Positions 54,262-64,000 of a stretch of 64,000 nucleotides of DNA are shown here, piece after piece. Within the stretch, counting starts at the first letter, position 1. Each line of letters begins with the position of its first letter. This stretch comes from Symsagittifera roscoffensis (taxonomy: Eukaryota; Xenacoelomorpha; Acoela; Convolutidae): positions 57,872,754 to 57,936,753 of the forward strand of contig NC_087065.1 in assembly GCF_963678635.1 (NCBI RefSeq). The letters run 5' to 3'. Both the position numbers and the translations under genes were made by a program. The notes below the pieces were generated by a model. The model was not told the DNA's origin. It saw only the letters and a list, made by a program, of their open reading frames with translations, and ran no database searches.

Positions 54262-55530
54262 TTAGGTCATAAGAGTGTTTTTGGTAACTTTTCTATCTGA
54301 AGGCACAGAAACTGTTGATAAACGCTCTCCCATAAAGAATAACTTGACGTTATTAGCGAGACCTGCGTCAAGTTTGAGTTCGACCGAAATAGTGCAATTT
54401 GTCAATTCAGGATGAATAAAATTGTGTGAAGCCTCCTGAGTAGACGTGAGAACAAAAGCCATATTATATTGATTAGCGAATCTGATTCCATGACTAGTGT
54501 TCAAAATAAAATCAAGATCCTCAAGCGTAATAAATTCTTTTATTGTCTGATGTTGAGATGGGAGTTCGGGCAAGGAGTAGGCCGTTTCTCTATACGATGA
54601 TCTCATTCAACCCAATCTTCTGGTAATGAAAGGGGTTCTCATAATAGTATTCGAATATGCTTCGCTTATGCTCATTGCTACTATCATTCTTCGAACAGGT
54701 TTTTTTTTGTGAAAACATCCTCTTGTCGCCAGCTTTGCACTCGTACAGTTGCGAGAAACGTTTTTGTTTCTACTTCAATGTAATTGTCTATTGCCGGGTC
54801 CTTCGACAACGTTTTTCTATTGATGAGAGAACATAGTCAGTCACAGTGATCTTTCTGACATAGAGATTAGCTTTGATTGTTTGAACCTTGTAGTGTTTAA
54901 CTGTATCTTCAGATATGACAATAAAATTGTGAGGAGAACGTCTAAGAGACAATTCAGTTGTCACGCCGCTAGGTAGGTGCTGGTTACCAAATAGCTTCAA
55001 CTTGTTCGAGGCCGCAACGAGACTTTTATGCTCCGTAACATCCTCAGCTCTCCTTCTATTACCGTCATTAGCTGATGGGATTTCTTCATAATAATAACCT
55101 TGACAAGCCAACCATGCTAATTTGGCATCATTAACATATGAAAAGATGGTCTCAAAAAAATCTTTATTGGCAAAATTAGCGTTGGTAATTTTCTCAACAT
55201 TCAGAGACAATGTACACTCAGAAAATAATGAAGATGAAGGATTGTTAACAAAATACCGCGTATCTCTGTTTACCGCCTCTGTAGCATGTGTTCAAAGCAC
55301 GATTCCATTGCTTCGAACAATTCGTACAACTATTTCCAAACGAGTACGTTGAAGATCGATGAAATTATTTCTGTCGCCGAGTAGATCAAACTCGAGTATG
55401 GGACCATCAAGAAAGTAGGAAAGGCCAATTTTTTAGGTAAATGCATTTTCAAAAAAGTCAAGTAATGGCGGTTTTTCATTTAAATCCAACGAGCTGAGAG
55501 TTGCTTCACTCGGGATTAAATTAGAAATCA
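54262..55530 (-). pseudogene. Polinton 2 major capsid protein (broken)
   Basis: Pieces match the Polinton 1 capsid gene in order: the start region near 55,530-55,350 (LDLNEKPPLLD-like, NNFIDLQRTRLEI), MSLNVEKITNANFANKDFFE and WLACQGYYYEE (55,210-54,788), then TSHGIRFANQYNMAF and SHNFIHPELTNCTISVELK (54,606-54,262). There are several frameshifts. The codon that is TGA in Polinton 1 is CGT here. Confidence 0.8.
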
Positions 55531-55925
55531 TTTTTAACCCTTGTAAAGAAATCGGGGCGGCTTCTCTGTGCAGTTCGTTTTCTGGGAATAACGCGTCTCG
55601 TTTTTCGTTTCACCACCGTTGTTCTTTTCGGATGGCTTTTTCGAGATATACTTCTTCCTCCTATTTGCTTCTTGATTGTTTTTCCTACGGTGCTTTTGAG
55701 CGCCTGCTTAGGGCTTTTTCTTTTTGTGGCAACTTCTATCAGTTCTGGAGCTGCCTGATGAAGTAGTTTTTTTTCCAATTTTTGTTGCTGCTGGTATCAC
55801 AACCTTTCGAGCCAATGGAAGTGCCACTCTTCCTATTCCCAAGGCTAATGCACCGAAGCCACTGCCTCGTTGTCTATAATGCCCCGAGAAATGTGATAGG
55901 TTTCTTGGTTATGGTAATATGAATC
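55521..55925 (-). pseudogene. Polinton 2 basic core protein (frameshifted)
   Basis: The frame at 55,778-55,521 encodes AAPELIEVATKRKSPKQALK and a Lys/Arg-rich tail. The upstream Gly-rich segment (QRGSGFGALALGIGR-like, to about 55,870) is in another frame. Layout and neighbours are the same as the Polinton 1 gene at 25,763-26,188. Confidence 0.65.
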
Positions 55926-55940
55926 CTTATTGATCAATAG

Positions 55941-56520
55941 CTAAATTTTTGAAATTTCAAATTCAGAACATTTTTCCCCCTCAGCGAAAGGAACGAGTCC
56001 TCTAGTTCCTTGTTTGTAATATATTTGATAACCAGTTTCATCTCTGACACCTTTGAAACCAAGTACTCCAGGAATTTGCGGGCTTGAAAAAGTTATACCT
56101 TCCCAGTAATGCAGCCATAATGAAAGATGTTTGGTTATTGGATCTATTACGTTAGCCAATTTCTCTAATTCTGTATTTAGACGAATCTCATCCAGTACTT
56201 GTTCAATGCTCGTATGCTCTCCTTTTGTTAGTTTTGCTGTTTCTTCAAGTTAGGCCTGGAGATCTTGTCTTTCTCAACTTTCATGCTTGCTATTAGCCGA
56301 TCTTTTTTGTAGTACACAATGTTGTCAGTTACGTTGTTTATCTGAGTGGGGAAGGTAATTTCTGTAACTGCTACTCGCCATTCACCTTGCAAATTTATTT
56401 CTTCACTCAGGAGATTTTTAAAGTTGGCCAGAGTGTTATCTTTAAAAACGTTCATTGATGCAGATGAAACTAGGGTGATTGTGAAGGAACGGAAACATTA
56501 TGGGTGAAAATGCTGGAAGT
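55941..56520 (-). pseudogene. Polinton 2 minor capsid protein (internal deletion)
   Basis: The N-terminal half (about 56,520-56,228: LQGEWRVAVTEITFPTQINN) and a later piece (56,159-55,941: DPITKHLSLWLHYWEGITF, GLVPFAEGEKCSEFEISKI) remain. The segment between residues about 170 and 265 of the Polinton 1 protein is missing, so the end is joined early. Confidence 0.7.
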
Positions 56521-56534
56521 TTCCTCAGTCATAG

Positions 56535-57480
56535 TTGTTTATAATTTCTCCTTCTTCAGAACGCGAATTAGTTCAGACTCGTAAAATTTTCCCTCAATCG
56601 GTTCTCTGTATGTATCAATCAAATTGCATGTTGGAGGATTTCGTGTTAGTATCTCATAACTTCAAACACCTCATCGGTGAACGATTGTTTGTGACCCTGG
56701 CAAAAATTATGTCTACTCTGACGAGTCTGACATAATCACCAACATAACGCTTCGGACGTCGAACTAATTTCAATGACTGTTCTGCTCTTAATGAAATCAG
56801 GCGAGGACCATCTTTTTTAGTTACTTTGTTCGGTGCAAGATTCGTGCCACAATTTGTTCTCGAATTAGTTGCATTGAATGATTTGTCTGCAATTTGTTCT
56901 TGCAATTTTTCAAAGTATGATTTTGTTCATTTATCCTCCAGGTAATTATAATTAAGATTTTGCAAGGAACAGATTTTTCTCTCAGCGAATGCAGACTTTT
57001 TCTCGCTCTCTGTGCTATATGTTTTTAAGCCTTTATTTTTACATAATGCTTCGAAGGACCCTTTAAACTCTGTGCCCTTGTCCACCAATAATTTTTTTGG
57101 TTGTTTTATCGTTATCATTAGTTTGAACGCTTCTGCTGTTGTAGTAGCATACTTTAATTTCAAGGGTTGCACTCTGAGATAGCGGGACATGCAGTCAACT
57201 GCAACAACCAGATACTTAACATCATGGTTGTACTTGGCAAGTTTATTGACAGAGTACAGATCTAATGACCAGATTTTGTCAATATCGTAAGCTATGACCT
57301 TGAGTCGCGGCCTTTTTCGCCTGACAGTTCGATATTTTGCGTAAGCAGGTTCAGTATGAAGGAATTGTTTAACTTTCTTTTGCGACAAATTGGTTGCTTT
57401 TATCAAGTCGTTCGCACTACCAAACAACGCTTGACCTTTGTCACTGTATTTAGTTTTCAACCATTTTTCTTCAATCTTGG
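56535..57480 (-). pseudogene. int: Polinton 2 integrase (broken near C-terminus)
   Basis: 57,460-56,927 is open and has the catalytic core: IWSLDLYSVNKL (first Asp), LVDKGTEFKGSF (second Asp) and SAFAERK (Glu). The C-terminal part with APNKVTKKDGPRLISLRAEQ and RPKRYVGDYV follows in another frame (56,905-56,654) and beyond. It is more intact in the core than expected, but the C-terminal domain is disrupted. Confidence 0.8.
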
Positions 57481-57599
57481 TAATTTTTCCATTATTTTGT
57501 TTTCGCTTCGTCTGTTCTGGCGTTGGAGAATGTGAACCGCTATAGGGCTTTGGTACGAGTCAAAGCCTTCCTCTGACTCTTTTTCCCGTTTTTGGTTTC

Positions 57600-58080
57600 G
57601 GGTTTTTCTATTGCCGCTAAAACTTTTTCCTTTTTTGCTTTTTTACTTCTTCTAAGGTTTGCACTACTTCTTTACTGCCAAGCGGGGATGTTGGGCGGGT
57701 TCTTGAGGGTCCGGTTTCTCGTTTCTCTTGAAGGTTAAAAGACGGTGAATGAACCGCGTGATTGGCATTTTGATTTATTACCAGCTTTTCATTCAATTTG
57801 AGAGCAAATAAAATGATAATGAACGCCGGATTGTGTAAATTTTTTGTTCGTTGTTGAATGCTGTATAAAAAAACTGCAGCTTTAAGTCCTGTTGGTACTT
57901 TATCCACATATATCACCTCATTGTCATTGTTGATGGTTACTCTTTCTGAATTTTTCATGAATTCAAGTATTGTTTTTGCTCTAATAAATTTTTGTGCTCT
58001 AAAACCTGTAACTGTCCCAAAAAACTTTCGGTCTGACTATTGTTTCACAAATAAGTGTTATGATCTCGCGATTTGAAGTG
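57600..58080 (-). pseudogene. Polinton 2 homologue of the PTGLKAA protein
   Basis: It is open 57,958-57,617: ERVTINNDNEVIYVDKVPTG, LKAAVFLYSIQQRTKNLHNP and a basic tail. It matches the second half of the gene at 23,060-23,956 in Polinton 1. The N-terminal half is absent. Confidence 0.6.
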
Positions 58081-58083
58081 GTT

Positions 58084-58563
58084 CTAATTAATCTTCTCAG
58101 TTCGCGAGAAGACTTTTTTTGAGACTGCAGGTTGCATCTCTTTGTAAAGACAAAGAACGGTTCCAAGATTAGGGTAAAAAGTATTTTCCATCAAAATTAT
58201 GAAAATTAAATCCGTTTTCGCGGATCCTGAGGGTCCCACTATCGCCATGAAAACTCTTGTCGAAGTATCAATCACTTTATTCATGTCCTCGGCTTTGGTA
58301 ATGAAGCCAACCAAGCCGGATGAAATCGAAAACCAAACTGAAGTTTCTTCGCAGAATAATTTAGTGAAAGAAAGTTTGAGAATGCAGAAAGTTAGCAAAA
58401 TTAGAATCACTATCACTTGCGCAACAAAAACTACTTCAGACCTTGGCAAAGTTACATTGTTACAAATTTTCCATGATTTTTTTTCACTCTTTGTCTCGTT
58501 ATAAACAACCTCTGTTGCTAATGCCGCGTCAGGTTCATCTATTGCTGCTGCTGTTTTTGACAT
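58084..58563 (-). pseudogene. Polinton 2 membrane protein fused to truncated ATPase
   Basis: One 159-codon frame begins as the two-helix membrane protein (SWKICNNVTLPRSEVVFVAQ, CEETSVWF) and runs without a stop into the ATPase start (MNKVIDTSTR, P-loop GPSGSAKT, one Gly changed to Ala). It ends about 65 residues into the ATPase. The remaining ATPase and the small gene after it are deleted. In Polinton 1 the two genes are separate with an ATGA overlap. Confidence 0.75.
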
Positions 58564-58689
58564 TTGAGATCTGATTTATTCTACAGACCGTGTTAGATTT
58601 TTTCTCACTGTAAATGAAGCTTGTAAAAAAGAATAAATTGAATTAGTATTAGGAACAGTACAAAATTTTATAACGTGTGAAGTCTCTAT

Positions 58690-58920
58690 CGCTTATGTCA
58701 TGCATTTCTAGAACAAGTTTGCTGGGACATTTGCGCTTTTTCATTGTACATTATTTTCTTCACAGTATCTTCTTTCAAAGTCCTCTTAATCTCATCTGGC
58801 AATTCACTTCTATTTAGATCCATCTGAACTCCTGGCTGACGTTTGATTACTAAGTCTAGTTCGGGAAGATATCCTCCTCGCTTGATGGCTAGTATTTCTC
58901 ATAAACTTGAATCTCTGGAA
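58690..58920 (-). pseudogene. Polinton 2 homologue of the KRQPGVQMDL protein
   Basis: It encodes KRQPGVQMDL-like and EDTVKKI-like residues matching the gene at 21,469-21,747, with a frameshift and an early stop. Confidence 0.5.
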
Positions 58921-58933
58921 GTAAACAAATTGA

Positions 58934-59720
58934 TCAATTACTGGAAAAAATCTCTTTAAGCAACTCTTCTTCGGAAATTTTTATTTGCTCCTTCCTCTGA
59001 ACAATTTGGCCGCTGCAACCAATACGCTCTTTTCTTGTGAATGATATTTTGATACCACCCTCTGGAGCCATACACGCAAAAAGCTTTGAATTTGGTGATA
59101 GTATAACTCCACTTTTGCTGATCTCTCGCTGTTGTTCATTTTTCAACCAATCATAAAAAACTTTGCTTTTCTTCGGGGCACAACAATTATTGGAGTTGTA
59201 ATGAGGTATATGTCTATTGCAACTTGGATAATTTTTGAAAGAAAAGTTTTCAACCCAAGGACATTCCAAATCATCTAGGTTTTCAACTTTTCGGTCCAAA
59301 TACTTGGCCAAAAATTCTGTCTTTTCTTTTCCTTTAGCGTAAAAAATGGCACTGGGATTTCTCAACGCAAAACTCTGAAGTGTATGATTCAAGTTTATGT
59401 GAAGGTAATTGGCGTTTTCACAATGGATACCGTTTAAAAAATTTGTTAACCATTAGCAAGCTTTTTGTTCGAGCTTGGTAGTATATTGAAATTCACTGGA
59501 GGTAAAAAAAAATAGATGAGTCGGTTGCTGTAGTCTGAAATTGTTATTGTCAATTTTTTAACCACAAAGATGTTTTTCTTTTAACGAAAGCCTTCCTCGT
59601 TTAGTTTTCTATTAAATGATAAACTTTTGGTTTTTTTTCGGCTAAATGAAAAGGCAGAACGCTATTCCACTGAATTGTCCCAATCAGCTGTTGTTACAGC
59701 TCCAGGGCAACATGTAATAG
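58934..59720 (-). pseudogene. Polinton 2 exonuclease-like gene (N-terminal half decayed)
   Basis: It is open 59,392-58,934: FALRNPSAIFYAKGKEKTEF, LAKYLDRKV, the Cys/His-rich stretch, then fused in frame to the small NIKISL-type domain (GGIKISFTRKERIGCSGQIV). Upstream, the motif I region survives only as fragments with stops. Confidence 0.55.
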
Positions 59721-59734
59721 TACGTGGGACCCTG

Positions 59735-60037
59735 TTAATAAAACACGTGTATAAATCCGGCCGCATTGTGCAAAATAGCGAGCAATTGTAAAATTTTGGA
59801 AATTTTCAAGTGTTTGTACAAGGAACAGTTATCAATACCAATCAAGTCACCGTAAGGTCTCAACTTAATTAAAGTGTCGTAGTTAAGATAATCAGAACTA
59901 ACAAAAAACAGAGAATATGCAGCTAAAAAATAGTTTCGTCGGTAAGAATTATCAGGATATGTTTGTTTCAAAGATGTAAGAATTTCTTGAATTATTTTCA
60001 ATTCAAAAAGAATTTCTCTGCTATTTTGCAATTTCAT
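59735..60037 (-). CDS. Polinton 2 homologue of the first small gene
   Basis: The 100-codon frame starts MKLQNSREIL. It shares SLKQTYPDNSYRRNYFLAA and KLRPYGDLIGIDN with the gene at 20,303-20,739, but ends early relative to its similarity, so it is probably truncated. No domain recognised. Confidence 0.5.
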   Translation of the reverse strand: MKLQNSREILFELKIIQEILTSLKQTYPDNSYRRNYFLAAYSLFFVSSDYLNYDTLIKLRPYGDLIGIDNCSLYKHLKISKILQLLAILHNAAGFIHVFY

Positions 60038-60145
60038 TGTTTATTGTTTGCAACACCTCTCCAACTTGTTGAATTTCAAGCGAGTGGAAACAAAAACGAC
60101 CTTGCATATGTCATTTAGACTCATTAAGACAATGGTGGTAAATAA

Positions 60146-60403
60146 TTAAACAAACCACTGGAAGTTTTTTGTTTTTGATAGCTTGTTGAAACATATACGA
60201 GTTTTTCTCTCTAAGTCTTCATCAACCCATTTTGAGTTAAAGTCAAACGAATAGTCGAATACATTTTCATAATCAGCAAAATTCAAATAGCGCACAGTAG
60301 CGTGCTTTTGTTTTGTAGAAATGCACCAAGAGGTTTGTTGAAGCTCACTCAAATAAATTTGTTCTTTGAAAAATAACTCGTATTCTTTCTTTGAAACTAT
60401 CAT
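60146..60403 (-). CDS. Unknown small protein specific to Polinton 2
   Basis: The 85-codon frame starts ATG 60,403 (MIVSKKEYELFFKEQIYLSE) and has Trp-containing C-terminal residues (NFQWFV). Its ATG overlaps the TGA of a smaller upstream frame as ATGA, the same coupling style as the membrane protein/ATPase pair in Polinton 1. There is no counterpart in Polinton 1, where a spliced - strand gene occupies the equivalent end. Confidence 0.45.
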   Translation of the reverse strand: MIVSKKEYELFFKEQIYLSELQQTSWCISTKQKHATVRYLNFADYENVFDYSFDFNSKWVDEDLERKTRICFNKLSKTKNFQWFV

Positions 60404-60540
60404 TGCCCTTTCGAGAAAGACGACTTAGCGTTCAATACAGAATGCAAAAAATGAGTTTTTTTTTCTGTTATGAAACACACTCTTAATTGTAAATGTTCAT
60501 TATCTAAATCTTCAGTACACCAAGTTCTCTCTAACTTCAT
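60400..60540 (-). CDS. Small upstream frame of Polinton 2, unknown
   Basis: A 46-codon frame (MKLERTWCTEDLDNEHLQLR start) ends in the ATGA overlap with the next gene. It could be the first gene of the cluster or the remains of one protein split by a frameshift. No domain recognised. Confidence 0.3.
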   Translation of the reverse strand: MKLERTWCTEDLDNEHLQLRVCFITEKKTHFLHSVLNAKSSFSKGQ

Positions 60541-60880
60541 TTTTTTACTTCAAAATTTGACAAATTTATCATTTGGTATTTTTTAAAACTAAAAATGGCC
60601 GCCGCCTTTGGAGAGTGAGTTCAATTTACTGCCTTTTCACCATAAAATATAGGTCAAGTTAAAGAATTAGCTTACTGCTGGCAACAGTTAAGCTACGCTG
60701 CCAAAATTGCCGGCGATATTTTTTTCTATACCATAAAAGTCAATTCCCCGTTCACAAACAAATTTCAACTAGGTCGAAAGTTCATTTGCCCGAAACAAAT
60801 AAACAAATATAACTTTTAATATGATTCATATAATTAAACAGGACCAATAACTGAGACTCCAAAAATTGGAATTAGAAAGA
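60541..60880. other. Spacer next to right terminal repeat of Polinton 2
   Basis: AT-rich; no gene supported. It would hold the promoter of the - strand cluster. Confidence 0.4.
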
Positions 60881-61121
60881 ATTTGGTATCGTGCCCTTTG
60901 TTCTTAAGCTAAACTTGGCAAGATCCTAAGTAGGGGGTCTTCTGCTTTTTGGATGGAAAATTTCTTTCGTTAAAGAAATAAAATTAAGGACCCCTTTCCT
61001 AAAAAATAAAATTAAGGACCCCTTTCCTAGGGTTTTGCTTCACTTCACGTGAGGACCATTTCTCCCCTTCCCCCTTAGGAAAGACCCCCCCTTAGGATCC
61101 AAAACACGATACAATACTACT
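60881..61121 (-). repeat. Polinton 2 right terminal inverted repeat
   Basis: It ends CAATACTACT and pairs imperfectly with 46,074-46,290. It contains an extra local duplication of 'aaaattaaggacccctttcc' (about 60,982-61,031) not present in the left repeat. Confidence 0.85.
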
Positions 61122-61127
61122 GCCATG

Positions 61128-62689
61128 CAGTATTGAACGCCTTGTGTATGTTTCTGACAACACCGAACTAGATTCGTACTATCGTTCTGACCTCCGAGAG
61201 TGAGAAGAAACTTTGAGTTCCGCTTTTTCTTGTTTTTTTGCGCAAAATAAGGAACCACACATAAGCATGTGGTTGAGTCGGAAAGTATATCATGAAAAAC
61301 TTTTCATTTGTGATTCAGACTGCTAGGAAAAAAGCTTCAAAAAGTTTGTGTCGAGAAAAACCGGTTTGAATTGTTTGACATTTAGTCTAACATTGACCGC
61401 GAAAAAAAACCGGTATAGAAAGAAAATGATTTGAGTTGCAGAAAACTGTTTTACCCAGAGAAATCTTGTTCTTCGTATCTTTTATAGAATTAAGTTTTTC
61501 AAAAAAAAAATTTAAAATTTTCTGCAAAAAATTCTTAAGTTTTTTTTTAAATGTTTCATTTTGAATTTATTTTTTGTGAAGACAACTATAGTACTACCTT
61601 TTAAGTTTTCACTCAGTTACGCTGATCTTACAACACACCAAAAAGTAAAGTATTTCCCATTTATGAGTCTAGTCGTGCATTTTAGAATGTTAATGACGCT
61701 GTTTTCAAGCTTTTTTTCAAATGTATGAAATCTATGGGCCATATACAAAATTTGTATGAGTAATATTTTGGGTCAACCCTGGAAAACAAGGATAATACAT
61801 CAAGGTAATTTGTATCCATGTTTCATGTATGAATCAGAAAATTTACATCCAGGTTTCTGATATGATTTCTGGGTTTCTGTAAATCTGGAGCATGTAAATT
61901 TTGCTTAAGTGGTGGCAGAAAAAGTACTAGCTTCCAATTTAATTGGTATTGGATCAGTCATATTTACATTATTTGTTACGAAAAAAACTTACGATAATAA
62001 TAATTAATTATTGGTCTTGAAGCTATAAATTTCAATTGAGCATGATTTGAGCCCATCATTTGCAAGAGCTTACCATTCAAACTGCAGCTCAATCATATAA
62101 ACGCCACCTTGCAATAATATTCCTTACCATTTCTACTGAAAAACAATTCAGCCAATTTGAACTTATCCATATCAGCCAAAACTTCAATTCAAGATTATAT
62201 AAAAACTTTTTTTTACTTTTTTAAAAAGAGCAGCAATTAACTTGAAATGTGTTCGCTATACAGAAGTTTTCTTAAGCCTTTTCGCTTAATCGAAACTATG
62301 GTACAACTATGATAGACAGATTCCTCGAAAAAAAAAACTACCCGCGCAGACAAACACACCATTTTGGCATGCATTTTGCATATGAATTTTGAACAAAAAA
62401 ATTCAAAAAAGGTAATTCTGTTTAGTCATAGTTTCGACTTTGAAAGAATGTGACGGAATATTTGTGCTCGGGGAGGTTTTTCCCAGACAAATTTCGACTT
62501 TTTAACTAGCCTTTTCTGACAACTTTTTTTTATCATTCAAAAAAATTTTTGTCATGAGATCAAATGTAAAAAGGTGTTTTGCTTGTGATAGTTTTTTTTA
62601 GAGTTGTTGGAGTTTAAAGATTACCGATTTGGAAAGTTTGAGACAATTAACGCCCGATGTAATCTGTGCTTTTAACGCGTAAGCGCATA
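61128..62689. other. Non-coding host DNA right of Polinton 2
   Basis: No gene or recognised repeat; AT-rich with many A and T runs. Confidence 0.45.
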
Positions 62690-63110
62690 TTCATTTTGTC
62701 TTAGATATCGTTCCAAAGACTGCTCGTATCATGGTAAAACTCTGAAGTTTCGAACTGCCTTTTGAAGGTCTATGGAGCAGTATTAACATGAAAAAATTAA
62801 ATGTAATAAAATAAAACTTTTTTTTAAATTTGAGATTTTATGTGAAAATCATCTCCACACACGCCATAGAAAGTACAAAAAGATAGATTTCTCTCCTATT
62901 AACAAAATCAATTATGGCAAATAAGTTTCCTTCAACCAATATGGAACGAATTATAAGACGGATTAAATCTCCGATCGATGACGCGTTAATAGCGCAAAAT
63001 ATATCGCGCGTTAGTTGTCCCAAATTAGCCAAAACGGCAATCCTTAAACCCCCATAACTCTACGAAAAATGATCACAGGTGAACTATTTTTTCAAATTTA
63101 AGCTCAAGAC
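62690..63110 (+). repeat. Copy of host repeat segment (39,490-39,900 type)
   Basis: It shares 'actgctcgtatca.ggt', 'cgactgcc / gaactgcc', 'cacacgccata.aaagtacaa' and 'atatatcgcgcgtta.ttgtc' with 39,490-39,840. No gene. Confidence 0.65.
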
Positions 63111-63589
63111 AACAATACTTTTTGAATGAAATAAAAAAATTTTGTCAAAAATGGCTAGTTAAGAAGTCGAAATTTGTCTGAAGAAAAAAACCCACCCAAG
63201 AACAAATATTCTGTTACTTTCTTTAAGAAAGTCGGAACAATAAGGCTTGCTATTTGGTCTATTGATTACTTTGTTATCGGCGAAATATATCATTTTGTAC
63301 TTTAAATTGCGCATGGGGCATGGGGCTATGTAAAACAACTCTCAAACAAATTTGAAAAAAAAAATTGAAGCTTTATCATTTCTCAAATAAAAATTAAACA
63401 ATTTTTTTCAAATGAGAAAGATCTCATAAACCTTACGTCGCAGCCAGAAATTTCAGCCCTTTTTTGTTAAAAATTGTTAGTGGCTGGCAGAAATGGGGTC
63501 AGTTTAACAACAATTTTGATTAAAAAAAGTCCTTAGCTTCGGACGTATTGTATGTGAGGCTTAGATATACTTGATAACTAAACCTGACT

Positions 63590-63910
63590 AAACAAAACTG
63601 TTTCAGACTGCCTCAAAAGATCTCTAGAGCATTTTTTGTAATAATTAAAAATTAATAAATTTTCACACGCGTTAATTTCACACTTTTTAATTAGCGTCTG
63701 ACAACAGACTAGTTAGACGAAATAACTTGCCTCAATCAAACATGGAACAGTTGCTCGATGCTCACGCGTTAATAGCTCTAAGTACATTGAGCATTAATTA
63801 TCCCAAATTGGCCAAATTGTTTTTTTTCAAACCCTCCTAACTTTGCAAAAAATTACCACAGGAAAAGTATATTTTTTAAATTTGAGCTCAAGGCATCAAT
63901 AGTGTTCAGA
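63590..63910 (+). repeat. More diverged copy of the same host repeat segment
   Basis: It matches 62,760-63,110 in 'gcgttaatagc', 'gtcccaaattggccaaa / tatcccaaattggccaaa' and 'aaatttgagctcaaggca'. The rest of the window to 64,000 is AT-rich with no gene. Confidence 0.55.
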
Positions 63911-64000
63911 TAATCATTGAATAAATCCCGTCAAAATTGCTAGTTAACAAGTCGAAATTTTCCTGAGAAAAAAACACTCCGAGCATAATAAAAGTTGTAT

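Larger units (their letters stand above)
46074..61121 (-). mobile_element. Second, decayed Polinton in reverse orientation (Polinton 2)
   Basis: This 15,048-bp element has termini AGTAGTACTG (46,074) and CAATACTACT (61,121) and perfect flanking 6-bp duplications GCCATG (46,068-46,073 and 61,122-61,127). Terminal repeats are about 220-240 bp and more diverged than in Polinton 1. The gene order matches Polinton 1 read on the - strand: small gene, exonuclease-like gene, membrane protein/ATPase, integrase, capsid genes, protease, accessory genes, PolB. Most genes have frameshifts, stops and deletions. It belongs to a related family, not a copy of the same element, since terminal repeats differ in sequence and the 5' accessory genes differ. 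Confidence 0.95.

Overview
The window is AT-rich animal nuclear DNA, probably from a marine invertebrate. It has short GT-AG introns, a Csk-type tyrosine kinase 3' end, an intronless profilin and two Maverick/Polinton elements. The species cannot be named from the sequence. Positions 1-19,300 are sparse host DNA: three exons of the kinase gene (3,318-4,179, + strand), profilin (17,057-17,470, - strand), and many small repeats (a tandem tRNA-like SINE dimer, foldback/MITE-like hairpins, a 32-bp satellite array, dispersed 0.5-kb repeats, poly-C tracts).

Positions 19,389-39,188 are one complete Polinton, about 19.8 kb. It has inverted terminal repeats of about 245 bp that begin 5'-AG and end CT-3', flanked by a perfect 6-bp target duplication, AGTGTA. 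Inside, on the + strand, lie a small unknown gene, a putative exonuclease-fold gene, two small genes, a two-helix membrane protein, the packaging ATPase, two further small proteins, a retroviral-type integrase, the penton-type minor capsid protein, a basic core/pVI-like protein, the double jelly-roll major capsid protein and the adenain-type maturation protease. A pair of accessory genes follows on the - strand, recently duplicated in tandem (1.58 kb, two copies). Then come another + strand accessory gene and a zinc-finger-bearing protein-primed family B DNA polymerase with two introns. The element therefore encodes both a transposition/replication set (polymerase, integrase) and a virion set (capsid proteins, ATPase, protease), but several genes each carry one or a few stops or frameshifts.

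Positions 39,195-45,950 are two diverged tandem copies of a roughly 3-kb repeat. The first copy is the one the Polinton jumped into, and the second supplies the empty-site sequence. Positions 46,074-61,121 are a second, older Polinton in the opposite orientation, again with AG/CT termini and a perfect 6-bp target duplication (GCCATG). It carries the same gene order in decayed form, with large deletions in the ATPase, minor capsid protein and polymerase. The remaining 3 kb holds further copies of the host repeat.

The most unusual points are these. A possible spliced - strand gene has exons just inside both ends of Polinton 1. Two PolB introns are conserved in position and phase between the two elements. 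An antisense accessory pair has been duplicated together with its stop codon. Terminal repeats are themselves self-complementary, and solo terminal-repeat relics lie in the neighbouring host repeat.
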